Below are positions 45,405 through 54,361 of a stretch of DNA of 64,000 nt, in pieces (position 1 is the stretch's first letter; each line of letters begins with the position of its first letter). The DNA is from Eoetvoesiella caeni. Its GTDB lineage: Bacteria > Pseudomonadota > Gammaproteobacteria > Burkholderiales > Burkholderiaceae_B. The translations under genes were made by a program, and so were the position numbers. Location of the stretch: contig NZ_QNRQ01000003.1 of NCBI RefSeq assembly GCF_003315175.1, positions 1 through 64,000 on the forward strand. Reading direction: 5' to 3'. Below the pieces are notes generated by a model that was given only the letters and a program-made list of their open reading frames with translations, made no database searches and was not told the DNA's origin.

Positions 45405-46916
45405 TTAGTCTATGCCCAGTTCCTGGCATTTGCGGGTCAGTGTATTGCGGCCTATGCCCAGACGTTGCGCGGCCTCGGCCCGCCGGCCGCGGCAATGGGC
45501 CAGCGCTGTATTCAGCAGCACGGTTTCAAACTCGCGCGCCAATGTTGCCATGATGCCCGGCTCGTTGCGATGCAGTTTGGCCTGAACTTCATGCCCAAGC
45601 GTATCGGTCCATTGCGTTCCGGCCACGCCTTCGACCTCGGGGCGAAGTCCATCCCCCGGCCCGCGAACATGCTCGGCGGACGCATGCCCGGCCGCCTCAC
45701 GAGCCGCCAGCGACGGTTGCGCATCAGGCGGCACATGCACGGGCTCGCGCGGTTGCGCCGCAGTAATCTCGGGCGGCAAATCTTTGGTGTCGACGACCTG
45801 GCTGGACGACATGACCGTCATCCAATGGCAAAAATTTTCGAGCTGGCGAATATTGCCGGGGTAATTGAAAGCGGCCAGCACTTGCATGGCTGCAGGCGTC
45901 AGGCGCCGTACCGGCACACCAAGGCTGCGTGCGCTGTTTTGCAAAAACAGCGCCGTCAAGGCCGGGATGTCTTCCTTGCGCTCTCGCAAAGGCGGCAGGC
46001 GCAAGCGGATCACATTGAGCCGATGGAATAAATCTTCGCGAAACTGCCCTTGCGCGACGCGCTGTTCAAGCGGCTGGTGCGTGGCCGCGACAATGCGCAC
46101 ATTGACCGAAACCGCTTGCGATCCGCCAACCCGATAGAAGCTGCCCTCGGCCAGCACCCGCAACAAGCGCGTCTGCAATTCAAACGGCATATCGCCGATT
46201 TCATCGAGAAACAAAGTGCCGTTGTGGGCCTCTTCGAAACGGCCACGCCGCAGTTGTGTGGCCCCGGTAAAAGCGCCGCGCTCATGGCCGAACAATTCCG
46301 CCTCGAGCAGATCGCGGGGAATGGCGGCCGCGTTCAGCGCAATGAACGGCCCCGAGGCGCGCGAACTATGCTCGTGCAATGCGTGTGCTATCAATTCCTT
46401 GCCTGTGCCGGATTCACCGGTAATCAGCACCGTCGCGGGCGAGGCGGCCAAGCGGCCGATTGCGCGGAACACGTCCTGCATGGCAACTGACGCGGACGTC
46501 ATCATGATGGATCCGCGGCCGGGCTCGGCGGCAGGCGCCGGCGCAAGCGGCTCCTGACCCGCAACGGCGGCTCTTTGTATCAGCGCCACCGCTTCATTGA
46601 TGTCGAACGGCTTGGCCAGATAGTCGAAGGCGCCCTTTTGAAAAGCCTCGACCGTGCTGCCCAGATCGGTATATGCCGTCATGATGATGACGGGCAAGGC
46701 GGGACGCAGACGCTTGACCTCTTGCAGCAAAGTCAGCCCGTCCTGGCCGGGCATGCGAATGTCGGTTACCAGCACGGCCGGCTCGGCCTGTGGCAATGCA
46801 TCAAGCATTGCCTGTGCGGACGAGAAACTTTGTACCGGCATCTGCGCCCGCTGCACGGCTTTTTCCAGCACCCAGCGTATGCTTTGGTCGTCATCGACTA
46901 TCCAGACCGGTTTCAT
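45405..46916 (-). CDS. ntrC: Nitrogen regulator NtrC (NR-I)
   Basis: 503 residues. Receiver domain with phospho-acceptor Asp52 in VTDIRMPGQDG; AAA+ sigma-54 activator domain with Walker A GESGTGKE, GAFTGA, Walker B GTLFLDEIGD; and a Fis-type helix-turn-helix at the C-terminus (AEAAQRLGIGRNTLTRK). A ~90-residue linker between AAA+ and DNA-binding domains is longer than usual. Phosphorylated by NtrB, it activates sigma-54 promoters such as that of glnA. Its ATG overlaps the ntrB stop by four bases. Confidence 0.95.
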   Translation of the reverse strand: MKPVWIVDDDQSIRWVLEKAVQRAQMPVQSFSSAQAMLDALPQAEPAVLVTDIRMPGQDGLTLLQEVKRLRPALPVIIMTAYTDLGSTVEAFQKGAFDYLAKPFDINEAVALIQRAAVAGQEPLAPAPAAEPGRGSIMMTSASVAMQDVFRAIGRLAASPATVLITGESGTGKELIAHALHEHSSRASGPFIALNAAAIPRDLLEAELFGHERGAFTGATQLRRGRFEEAHNGTLFLDEIGDMPFELQTRLLRVLAEGSFYRVGGSQAVSVNVRIVAATHQPLEQRVAQGQFREDLFHRLNVIRLRLPPLRERKEDIPALTALFLQNSARSLGVPVRRLTPAAMQVLAAFNYPGNIRQLENFCHWMTVMSSSQVVDTKDLPPEITAAQPREPVHVPPDAQPSLAAREAAGHASAEHVRGPGDGLRPEVEGVAGTQWTDTLGHEVQAKLHRNEPGIMATLAREFETVLLNTALAHCRGRRAEAAQRLGIGRNTLTRKCQELGID

Positions 46917-47965
46917 GCCAGCTCCAAAGGTAAGATCAGACGAAACTCCGTAAACCCCGCGCGCGACTCGAACTCGATTACCCCGCCATGCTGCTGCACG
47001 AACTCCTGCGCCAGGCTCAGTCCAAGCCCCGTGCCGTTGGCTCTGCCCGTTACCAATGGATGGAATATTTTGTCGTGCAGCTCCTGGGGCACGCCAGGGC
47101 CGTTATCAATAACAGAAACCACTACCGCCATGCGCGCAGACCCGGTCGCCAACGCCATCTGGCGGCCTATGCGGGTACGCAACACCAGCTTGGGCGCAAC
47201 CGTTGCCGCACCGGCCTCGGCCAACGCCTGTGCCGCATTGCGGCCAATGTTCAACAAAGCCTGCAGCAAACGGGCGGCATCACCTTGTAGTTCAGGCACC
47301 GAAGCATCGTAATCGCGCACCAGCTCCAATTGCCCCGCGAACTCCGCCCGCAGCAAGGTGTAGACCCGTTCGCAAATCTCGTGGATATTGAACAGGGATT
47401 TACTGAGCGCCTGTTTTTGCGGGGCAATAAGGCGGTCGATAAGCGCGGTAAGGCGGTCGGCCTCGGCAATGATGACCCCGGTATATTCGCACAAGGGCCC
47501 GGCTTGCTGTTCGGCCTCCAGCAACTGCGCCGCACCTCGTATGCCGCCTAAAGGGTTTTTGATTTCGTGAGCCAGGTTGCGCAAGGATTCGCGCTGAACG
47601 GTAAGCTCCTTGTCCAACTGCTGGGCTCGGTCCAGATGCTGGTCCAGGGTCCTGATTTCCAGCAAGGCGCTCCAGGGCTGGCCTTCCAGCGGCACAATCG
47701 CCAGGCTGACGGGTATGTCCGTATTCAGGTGCCGGGCCGCGGCGTTCTGGCGCAATACTCCGTACTTGCCGTGTACGGCGTCCAGAAAGCGCGGTTCCAG
47801 CATGGCATCGGCACCGAACAAAGACTCGGCGCCCACGCCCAGCAACTGCCTTTGCGACAAGCCAAAGAGCTCTTGCGCGGCGCTATTGGCGTAAACCACC
47901 TTGCCCTGCCCGTCGAGCAGGACAATGGCGCTTGCAAGCAGGTCGTAATTTTCAAGGTTGCTCAT
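46913..47965 (-). CDS. ntrB: Nitrogen sensor kinase/phosphatase NtrB (NR-II)
   Basis: 350 residues. N-terminal PAS domain (~1-110), DHp with the phospho-histidine in RNLAHEIKNPLGGIRGAAQ, and HATPase_c motifs NIGRNAAQAL (N-box), VIDNGPGVP and GTGLGLSLAQEFV. Cytoplasmic, controlled by PII. Lies 30 bases after glnA on the same strand. Confidence 0.95.
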   Translation of the reverse strand: MSNLENYDLLASAIVLLDGQGKVVYANSAAQELFGLSQRQLLGVGAESLFGADAMLEPRFLDAVHGKYGVLRQNAAARHLNTDIPVSLAIVPLEGQPWSALLEIRTLDQHLDRAQQLDKELTVQRESLRNLAHEIKNPLGGIRGAAQLLEAEQQAGPLCEYTGVIIAEADRLTALIDRLIAPQKQALSKSLFNIHEICERVYTLLRAEFAGQLELVRDYDASVPELQGDAARLLQALLNIGRNAAQALAEAGAATVAPKLVLRTRIGRQMALATGSARMAVVVSVIDNGPGVPQELHDKIFHPLVTGRANGTGLGLSLAQEFVQQHGGVIEFESRAGFTEFRLILPLELA

Positions 47966-47995
47966 GGCATCACGACCTGTTGATCGCCAGGGCGC

Positions 47996-49408
47996 TTAAA
48001 GGCTGTAGTACATATCGAACTCTACGGGGTGCGTGGTCATGCGCAAACGCGTGATTTCGGCCATCTTGAGTTCGATATAGGCGTCCAGCATATCGTTGCT
48101 GAACACGCCGCCGCGGGTCAGGAACTCGCGATCGTTGTCCAGGGCAATAACCGCTTCTTCCAGCGAGGCGCATACCGTCGGGATTTTTGCGTCTTCTTCC
48201 GGCGGCAGGTCGTACAGATTCTTGTCGGCGGGATCGCCGGGATGAATCTTGTTTTGCACGCCATCCAGACCGGCCATCATCAAGGCTGAAAATGCCAGGT
48301 ACGGGTTGGCCAGCGGATCGGGGAAACGGGCCTCGACGCGGCGCGCCTTGGGGCTGCCCACGTAAGGGATGCGGATGGAGGCCGAGCGGTTGCGGGCCGA
48401 GTAGGCCAGCTTGACCGGCGCCTCGTAGTGCGGCACCAGGCGCTTGTACGAATTGGTACCCGGATTGGTGATGGCGTTGAGCGCGCGGGCGTGCTTGATG
48501 ATGCCGCCGATGTAATACAGCGCGAATTCGGACAGGCCGGCGTAGCCGTTGCCCGCAAAGAGATTTTGACCGTCTTTCCAGATGGACTGGTGCACGTGCA
48601 TGCCCGAGCCGTTGTCGCCCACGACCGGCTTGGGCATGAAAGTTGCCGTCTTGCCGTAAACGTGCGCAACGTTGTGGATGGTGTATTTCATGATCTGGTT
48701 CCAGTCGGCGCGCTGCACCAGCGTGCTGAACCGGGTGCCGATCTCCAGCTGGCCGGGGCCCGCGACTTCGTGGTGATGCACTTCGACCGGCACGCCTTGC
48801 TGTTCCAGCAGCAGGCACATTTCAGAACGCATGTCCTGGAAGGAATCGACCGGAGGCACGGGAACATAGCCGCCCTTGACGCTGGGACGATGGCCCAGGT
48901 TGCGGCCTTCCATGTCAAGGCCGCGCGACCAGGAGGCCTCTTCCGATCTGATCTTGACGAAGCAGCCCGACGGGTCGTCGTTCCAGGTAATGCTGTCGAA
49001 CACGAAGAATTCTGGTTCGGGGCCGAAATAAGCCGTATCGCCCAGGCCGCTGGACTTGAGGTAGGCTTCGGCGCGCTTGGCCAGCGAGCGCGGATCGCGA
49101 TCATAGCCTTTCAAATCGGAGGGTTCGACAACGTCGCAAGTCAAAATCAACGTGGCTTCTTCGCGGAACGGATCCATGTGCGCCGTCGAGGAGTCGGGGA
49201 TAAGCACCATGTCCGACGCTTCAATACCCTTCCAGCCCGCAATGGACGAGCCATCGAAAGCCTGCCCAGCCTCCAGCTTTTCTTCGTCCACGGTATGGCC
49301 CGGCACGCTCATGTGGTGCTCGCGGCCCAGCGTGTCGGTGAAACGGAAGTCGACAAATGCAACTTCGCGTTCTGCAATTAACTTTACAACTTCTTCGGGG
49401 GTGGACAT
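47996..49408 (-). CDS. glnA: Glutamine synthetase, type I
   Basis: 470 residues, GSI-beta. [17 protein letters not shown] by pattern, the [13 protein letters not shown] metal/ammonia region and the adenylylation site Tyr399 in [11 protein letters not shown] are present, so it should be switched by GlnE. Makes glutamine from glutamate, ammonia and ATP. AGGAG ribosome site. Preceded by a sigma-54 promoter and NtrC site, followed by ntrB-ntrC: the standard nitrogen-control operon. Confidence 0.97.
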   Translation of the reverse strand: MSTPEEVVKLIAEREVAFVDFRFTDTLGREHHMSVPGHTVDEEKLEAGQAFDGSSIAGWKGIEASDMVLIPDSSTAHMDPFREEATLILTCDVVEPSDLKGYDRDPRSLAKRAEAYLKSSGLGDTAYFGPEPEFFVFDSITWNDDPSGCFVKIRSEEASWSRGLDMEGRNLGHRPSVKGGYVPVPPVDSFQDMRSEMCLLLEQQGVPVEVHHHEVAGPGQLEIGTRFSTLVQRADWNQIMKYTIHNVAHVYGKTATFMPKPVVGDNGSGMHVHQSIWKDGQNLFAGNGYAGLSEFALYYIGGIIKHARALNAITNPGTNSYKRLVPHYEAPVKLAYSARNRSASIRIPYVGSPKARRVEARFPDPLANPYLAFSALMMAGLDGVQNKIHPGDPADKNLYDLPPEEDAKIPTVCASLEEAVIALDNDREFLTRGGVFSNDMLDAYIELKMAEITRLRMTTHPVEFDMYYSL

Positions 49409-49466
49409 GAAAGACTCCTGGACAATGAGAGGTCAAATAGTGGTGTAACTTCCTGAGCAAAGCTTA

Positions 49467-49482
49467 AGCAATAAGCATGCCA
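49467..49482 (-). promoter_or_regulatory. Sigma-54 promoter of glnA
   Basis: Minus strand TGGCAT-GCTTA-TTGCT (49482-49467) against the consensus TGGCAC-N5-TTGCA. The invariant GG and GC are exactly spaced. Transcription would begin about 48 bases before the glnA start. Confidence 0.8.
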
Positions 49483-49537
49483 GTTTTTTGATACTGTGGA
49501 TTCCGGCTATCCCCGGGAATTTGGCGTAATACCCGGA

Positions 49538-49600
49538 AAAACCGCACTGGTGCACGTCCGTTACCGCCCCACAATCGTGCATCTGCACCATTATGGAGCA
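49538..49600. promoter_or_regulatory. NtrC enhancer sites upstream of glnA
   Basis: TGCACCATTATGGAGCA at 49584-49600 differs from the palindromic NtrC consensus TGCACCAWWWTGGTGCA in the right half-site by a single base. A second, weaker site ends at 49554 with a perfect TGGTGCA half but a poor left half. They stand about 65 and 110 bases upstream of the sigma-54 promoter, the usual enhancer range. Confidence 0.75.
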
Positions 49601-49628
49601 AAAACTAGTGCACGCTGTGTTTTGGGGC

Positions 49629-49663
49629 AAAAAAAGCGCTGGCCTTTCAGCCCAGGCCCGCGC
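49629..49663 (-). terminator. Intrinsic terminator of hemW
   Basis: On the minus strand GCGC-G-GGCCT, an 8-base loop, AGGCC-A-GCGC, followed by seven Ts. It starts about 30 bases after the hemW stop and insulates hemW from the glnA promoter. Confidence 0.78.
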
Positions 49664-49691
49664 AGCGACAACGCTTGTGCTCCGTTCGCGG

Positions 49692-50939
49692 TCAATCTAA
49701 AAACTCGGACAATAAATCGTTCAGAAACCGCCAGCCGTGCTCGGTGGCCTGCAAACGGCCGGGGTCGGGCGACAACAGGCCTTTGGCGACTGCACGATCC
49801 AGCGCCGGCATGATGGCCATCAGCGAAAGCCCCGTACGCTCGGTAAAGCTGCTGGCCGGCACGCCATGCTTCAGGCGCAAGGCGTTGAGCATGAATTCGA
49901 AAGGCAATTCGTCGGGCATGACCTGGCTGTTCTGCGCCAAATGGCTGCCATCCATGCGCACGGCCTTGTCCATCCAGGCTTGTGGGTTTTTAAGCCGGGC
50001 CTGCCGAACGATGCGATCATGAAAGGACAATTTTCCGTGTGCCCCCGGCCCTATGCCCAGATAGTCGCCGAATTCCCAATAGTTTACGTTGTGGAGGCAG
50101 CGCGCTCCCGGCTTGGCATAGGCGGATACTTCGTAGCGCTCCCAGCCCGCTTCTTGGGTGGCTTCGGCAATCATTTCCTGCATGGCCGCGCCGGTATCGT
50201 CGTCGGGCACCGGCGGCGGAAACTTGGCAAATACTGTATTGGGCTCCAGCGTCAGGTGATACAGCGACAAATGCTCGGTCTGGAACGACATTGCCTGACG
50301 CAAGTCCTGGGCGCATGCATCCACGGTTTGCCGGGGCAAGGCAAACATAATGTCCAGATTGACTCTCTGCACCGCGTTCTGAGCAATGTCGATGGCCGCG
50401 CAGGCCTGTTTGGAATCGTGAATGCGGCCCAGGGCTTGCAAGGCGCTGTCGTTGAAGCTTTGTATTCCCAGGGAGATACGGTTGATTCCGCTGCTTGCGT
50501 ATTCTTTGAAACGGGCGGCCTCTACGGTACCGGGATTGGCTTCCATGGTGATCTCGGCCTGTGGCCAAAGATTCAGGTAAGCGCGGAACATGGCAAGCAT
50601 TTGGTCGACAGCGGATGCAGAAAGCAAGCTGGGCGTGCCTCCGCCTATGAAAATAGACACTACCTGGCGGCCCCAGATCAAGGGCAATGCTTGTTCGAGG
50701 TCGGCTCGCAAAGCGGCCAGATACTGCTCTTCGGGGACCGTGCCTTTGGCTTCGTGCGAATTGAAATCGCAATAAGGGCATTTTCGCACGCACCAGGGCA
50801 CATGGACATACAGCGAAAGCGGCGGCAGGCTGCTTAATGTTGTAGCACCCGCGCCCGCCGCTGTGCTGTCGGGGGGCAACCTGGGCTCGTCATGGGCAGG
50901 TTTTCCTTCGGGCACAATGGAAAAAACCCGGCGCACCAT
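49692..50939 (-). CDS. hemW: Radical SAM haem-chaperone HemW-like protein
   Basis: 415 residues. The radical SAM cluster motif is CVRKCPYCDFNSH (CX3CX2C), followed by FIGGGTPSLLSA and GIQSFNDSALQALGR. HemW binds haem and hands it to respiratory enzymes; older annotations call it oxygen-independent coproporphyrinogen oxidase, but the residue pattern fits HemW. The start codon lies directly after the rdgB stop, and an ~35-residue Pro/Ala-rich leader precedes the conserved part, so the true start could be further in. Confidence 0.9.
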   Translation of the reverse strand: MVRRVFSIVPEGKPAHDEPRLPPDSTAAGAGATTLSSLPPLSLYVHVPWCVRKCPYCDFNSHEAKGTVPEEQYLAALRADLEQALPLIWGRQVVSIFIGGGTPSLLSASAVDQMLAMFRAYLNLWPQAEITMEANPGTVEAARFKEYASSGINRISLGIQSFNDSALQALGRIHDSKQACAAIDIAQNAVQRVNLDIMFALPRQTVDACAQDLRQAMSFQTEHLSLYHLTLEPNTVFAKFPPPVPDDDTGAAMQEMIAEATQEAGWERYEVSAYAKPGARCLHNVNYWEFGDYLGIGPGAHGKLSFHDRIVRQARLKNPQAWMDKAVRMDGSHLAQNSQVMPDELPFEFMLNALRLKHGVPASSFTERTGLSLMAIMPALDRAVAKGLLSPDPGRLQATEHGWRFLNDLLSEFLD

Positions 50940-51551
50940 TTATATACCGCCCTCTTTCAATAATGCCTCGAGCAATTTTTCCAGCGCCTGGGCACGGTGG
51001 CTAAGGCGATTCTTGACCGAGGGCTCAAGCTCGGCCACCGTTTGCTTTAATTGCGGCAAGTAGAAATGAGGATCGTAGCCAAAGCCATGCCTGCCACGCG
51101 GGTCGTCGACGATTTCTCCATTCCAGACGCCTTCGGCAATGAGCGGGCGCGGATCGGTCGCGCTGCGCACATAAACCAGCACTGCAATATAGCTGGCGGC
51201 GCGGTTGGCTTTACCCGCCAGCGTTTCCACCAATAAACGGTTGTTGGCCGCGTCCGACTTTTCGCCGCCGTTCAGCGCCGCATAGCGTGCGGAATAAACG
51301 CCGGGCGCGCCATCCAGTGCGGCAACACACAAGCCGGAATCGTCTGCCAGCGCCGGCAAGCCGGTCAATGCACTGGCATGGCGCGCCTTGGTCAGTGCGT
51401 TTTCGACAAACGTGGCAAACGGCTCTTCAGCCTCGGGCACGCCCAGTTCTCCCTGGGGCACCATGGCGATGCCTGCGGATTGGAGGATGGCGGAAAATTC
51501 TTTGAGTTTGCCTGCGTTGTTCGAGGCAAGGACGACTTTGTTGGCGGTCAT
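50940..51551 (-). CDS. rdgB: dITP/XTP pyrophosphatase (RdgB/HAM1)
   Basis: 203 residues. VVLASNNAGKLKEFSAIL and ALADDSGLCVAALDGAPGVYSARY-type sequence are the family signatures, with the SHRAQAL end. It hydrolyses non-canonical purine triphosphates to keep them out of DNA. Abuts hemW and follows rph: the common rph-rdgB-hemW order. Confidence 0.95.
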   Translation of the reverse strand: MTANKVVLASNNAGKLKEFSAILQSAGIAMVPQGELGVPEAEEPFATFVENALTKARHASALTGLPALADDSGLCVAALDGAPGVYSARYAALNGGEKSDAANNRLLVETLAGKANRAASYIAVLVYVRSATDPRPLIAEGVWNGEIVDDPRGRHGFGYDPHFYLPQLKQTVAELEPSVKNRLSHRAQALEKLLEALLKEGGI

Positions 51552-51594
51552 ACAGATACAGTGTGAAAGTGGGTTTATTTTAACCGACGCGCTT

Positions 51595-52335
51595 CTAGCC
51601 GGCGCGCGCCAGCGCTTCGCGCTGCGCCGCGATCAGCTCGCCGATGCCGGCGTGCGCCAAATCCAGCAATTGGTCCAGGGCGCCGCGGTCAAAGGTCTGC
51701 CCTTCCGCCGTCCCTTGCACTTCGACAAAGCCGCCCGATCCGGTCATGACGATATTCATATCCGAGTCGCAGCCCGAATCCTCGATGTAGTCCAGGTCCA
51801 GCACAGGCCGGCCGTCGACCATGCCTACCGATACGGCCGCTACGTGATCCTTTATCGGAGAGGCTTTGAGCAAGCCTTGCCCTGTAAGCGTGCGCACGGC
51901 CAAAGCCGCCGCGATCCAGGCCCCGGTAATGCTGGCGCAGCGGGTGCCGCCGTCGGCCTGCAAGACATCGCAGTCCAGTTGCAGGGTGCGCTCGCCCAGC
52001 GCTTGCATGTCGAACACGGCCCTCAGGCTGCGGCCGATAAGGCGTTGAATTTCCTGTGTGCGTCCGCTTTGCTTGCCGCGTGCCGCTTCGCGGTCCGAGC
52101 GTGTATGGGTCGAGCGCGGCAGCATGCCGTACTCGGCGGTAACCCAGCCCTGTCCCTTGCCTTTCAGAAACGGCGGCACTTTTTCCAGCACGCTGGCATT
52201 GCACAACACGTGCGTGTCGCCCGCCTTGATCAGCACCGATCCTTCTGCGTGGCGCGTGTAGCCCGTTTCAATGGAAAGCGGCCGCAATTGGGTTGTCGTT
52301 CGGCCCGAGGGGCGCGAAATGGTGGAAGTGGACAA
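51595..52335 (-). CDS. rph: Ribonuclease PH
   Basis: 246 residues from a TTG start. [37 protein letters not shown], the phosphate-binding [16 protein letters not shown] and [18 protein letters not shown] are all RNase PH. It trims tRNA 3' ends phosphorolytically. The frame stays open to an ATG at 52473, but that 46-residue extension is encoded by the palindromic repeat array; TTG 52335 has AAGGAG six bases upstream and gives the length expected for the family. This start choice matters for annotation. Confidence 0.9.
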   Translation of the reverse strand: MSTSTISRPSGRTTTQLRPLSIETGYTRHAEGSVLIKAGDTHVLCNASVLEKVPPFLKGKGQGWVTAEYGMLPRSTHTRSDREAARGKQSGRTQEIQRLIGRSLRAVFDMQALGERTLQLDCDVLQADGGTRCASITGAWIAAALAVRTLTGQGLLKASPIKDHVAAVSVGMVDGRPVLDLDYIEDSGCDSDMNIVMTGSGGFVEVQGTAEGQTFDRGALDQLLDLAHAGIGELIAAQREALARAG

Positions 52336-52373
52336 AAACGGCTCCTTGGCAAAACAAAAAAGAGAAGAAGAGG

Positions 52374-52570
52374 AAAAAGGCCCCCACGCCGCACCGCTTG
52401 CGCGGCTTGCTGCCCCCCAAGGGGGCGTTTTTACCTTGGGGCGGCCCGGCGGTAAAAAGGCCCCACGCTGCACCGCTTACGCGGCTTGCTGCCCCCCAAG
52501 GGGGCGTTTTTACCTTGGGGCGGCCCGGCGGTAAAAAAGGCCCCCACGCTGCACCGCCTGCGCGACTTGC
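52374..52570 (+). repeat. Tandem array of the palindromic element (2.4 copies of ~80 bp) between rph and yicC
   Basis: Units start at 52374, 52454 and (partial) 52533, with GGCCCCCACGC, GCTGCCCCCCAAGGGGGCG, TTTTTACCTTGGGGCGGC landmarks. The element matches that in livM along its length but differs at set positions (ACC for GCC after the T-run, CGGCTTGC for CGGTTCGC), so the two arrays form two subfamilies that amplified separately. Each full unit has a GCCCCCC-AA-GGGGGC-G-TTTTT terminator-like hairpin pointing towards yicC. Confidence 0.92.
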
Positions 52571-52631
52571 GCCGCGGGGCCTTCAATATCGGCAATAATA
52601 GAGATTGTAGACACATTACGCAGGACACCCC

Positions 52632-53588
52632 ATGATCCGTAGCATGACCGCATTCGGCGCGGCCCGCGCCGAGTCCGCCGAAGGCACCCTGAGCATAGAA
52701 TTTCGCAGCGTCAACAGCCGCTTCCTGGATGTTAACTTTCGCCTTCCCGACGACCTGCGCATACTGGAAGGCCCGGTGCGTGAAAAGCTCGGCCAGGCCC
52801 TTGCGCGCGGCAAAGTCGATGTTCGCATCAATTATTCAAAGACCAAAAGCGCAATCGTCCAGGCGCTGGATGCGGACTATATGGCTGCCATCGCCGAACA
52901 GCTCAAGGCCGCCCGTGCGGTAATCCCCGACGTGGCCGCCCCGCAGCTTGCCGACCTTATCAAAGGCGCCGGCAATTCCGACGACCCCGGCTTTACCGTT
53001 GAAGTCTGGACGGCCATGTGCGCGCAAGCTGCCGATCAGGCGCTGGGCGAATTCCAGGCCAATCGCGAACGCGAAGGCGAACGCCTGGCGCAAGGCATGC
53101 TGGAAAGCGCAGCAGCGATCGGCCGAATTGTCGACGAAGTGGAACTTGCCCTGCCTCAACTGCTGGACGAGCATCAAAAAAAGCTGGCCACCAAACTGAA
53201 AGACGCTCTTGAAGCGGCCTGCCCGACAGGCTTCACGCAAATCACGGGGCCGGAGCTATCGGCCCGCATTGCCCAGGAAACCTCGTTGTTTTCCCTACGC
53301 ATTGATATAGCCGAAGAGCTTGCCCGCCTGCGCTCGCACATCAGCGAACTGCAACTGCTGCTATCCGGAGGACAGGCCGCAACGTCCCGCAACGGTTCGT
53401 CCAAACCGCAAGCAGCCCAAGGCAAGCCTGGCAGTACCGGCAAGCGCCTGGACTTTCTTTTTCAGGAAATGAATCGCGAAGCCAATACGCTGGGTTCCAA
53501 AGCCGGCAGCATCAATGTTACGCGCGCCGCCATCGACCTCAAGCTGCTTATCGAGCAGTTGCGCGAACAAGCGCAAAACATCGAATAG
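52632..53588 (+). CDS. yicC: YicC/YloC family endoribonuclease
   Basis: 318 residues. MIRSMTAFGAARAES and SVNSRFLDVNFRLPDDLR at the N-terminus and LDFLFQEMNREANTLGSK near the C-terminus are the family signatures. E. coli YicC and B. subtilis YloC are stress-related endoribonucleases. AGGAC precedes the ATG. It is divergent from rph, with the repeat array between them, and followed 31 bases later by a lipoprotein gene. Confidence 0.93.
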   Translation: MIRSMTAFGAARAESAEGTLSIEFRSVNSRFLDVNFRLPDDLRILEGPVREKLGQALARGKVDVRINYSKTKSAIVQALDADYMAAIAEQLKAARAVIPDVAAPQLADLIKGAGNSDDPGFTVEVWTAMCAQAADQALGEFQANREREGERLAQGMLESAAAIGRIVDEVELALPQLLDEHQKKLATKLKDALEAACPTGFTQITGPELSARIAQETSLFSLRIDIAEELARLRSHISELQLLLSGGQAATSRNGSSKPQAAQGKPGSTGKRLDFLFQEMNREANTLGSKAGSINVTRAAIDLKLLIEQLREQAQNIE

Positions 53589-53619
53589 ACCGTTGTTGGA
53601 CGCAACGGATCGGGGCGGA

Positions 53620-54351
53620 ATGAAACGGATTGCCGCAGTATTGAACATCGTCGCTCTGGCACTTGCCGTCAGCGGATGCGGGATACTGGACGCGCCGTCG
53701 GCCGTGCCCGGAAAACAACCGCACAACGAGGAAATTTCGATTGACCAGTTCGCGCAGACGGACTTCAACCGGACGGTCACGATAGCCATGCGCGACAACC
53801 TGGAAAGCCTGAACCGCCTGCTCGAAAAGCTGTACCGCCGCAACCCGGCACAGTGGCGCAAGTCCGGAGCTCCCGACCTGGCCAGCGCCATACAGCGCGC
53901 CAAAAAATCCATCCAGACGGGAGAGCGCCCAGCGCAGCTTAACGGGCTAAGCTATATCCAGATGCTGTCGGTTTCTTTGGACCCCGGCTATCAAGGGGAT
54001 CGGGTCGCCGCCTTTATTTTTGGGCTGGCCGACATGATTATCCAGGCGCATAACGGCAAGACCCGATTCTATGTGTCCGACAGCCTCAACGCCCAGCACA
54101 TATACAACGCCGCCCGCAATGTTGAAGTGGCCGACTGGATGCTGGCCAGCCGCCGCGATGCCTCCGGCCGACATTTGCTGCTGGCCAACGAAATATCGGA
54201 CGACCAAAGCAACCTTAGCTTCGAGCGCGAATTCGGCCAGATTATTGGCAGGCTGGACCTGGTGGCAAACCTGCTGGATGAAAATTTGCGCAGGATAGGC
54301 ATCAACTACATGCAAGGCTTGCTGTTCTTTAACTTCTTGCCGGTGCGCTAG
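53620..54351 (+). CDS. Predicted lipoprotein, function unknown
   Basis: 243 residues. Signal peptide with lipobox AVSGC (Cys at ~20). The mature part is hydrophilic to residue ~110, then has RVAAFIFGLADMIIQAHNGKTRFYV by pattern, a helical amphipathic stretch, and a C-terminal helix-rich region. I recognise it as a type of conserved Burkholderiales lipoprotein without assigned function. The start at 53620 is set by the signal peptide. It could be co-transcribed with yicC. Confidence 0.75.
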   Translation: MKRIAAVLNIVALALAVSGCGILDAPSAVPGKQPHNEEISIDQFAQTDFNRTVTIAMRDNLESLNRLLEKLYRRNPAQWRKSGAPDLASAIQRAKKSIQTGERPAQLNGLSYIQMLSVSLDPGYQGDRVAAFIFGLADMIIQAHNGKTRFYVSDSLNAQHIYNAARNVEVADWMLASRRDASGRHLLLANEISDDQSNLSFEREFGQIIGRLDLVANLLDENLRRIGINYMQGLLFFNFLPVR

Positions 54352-54361
54352 GCCGCCACGG

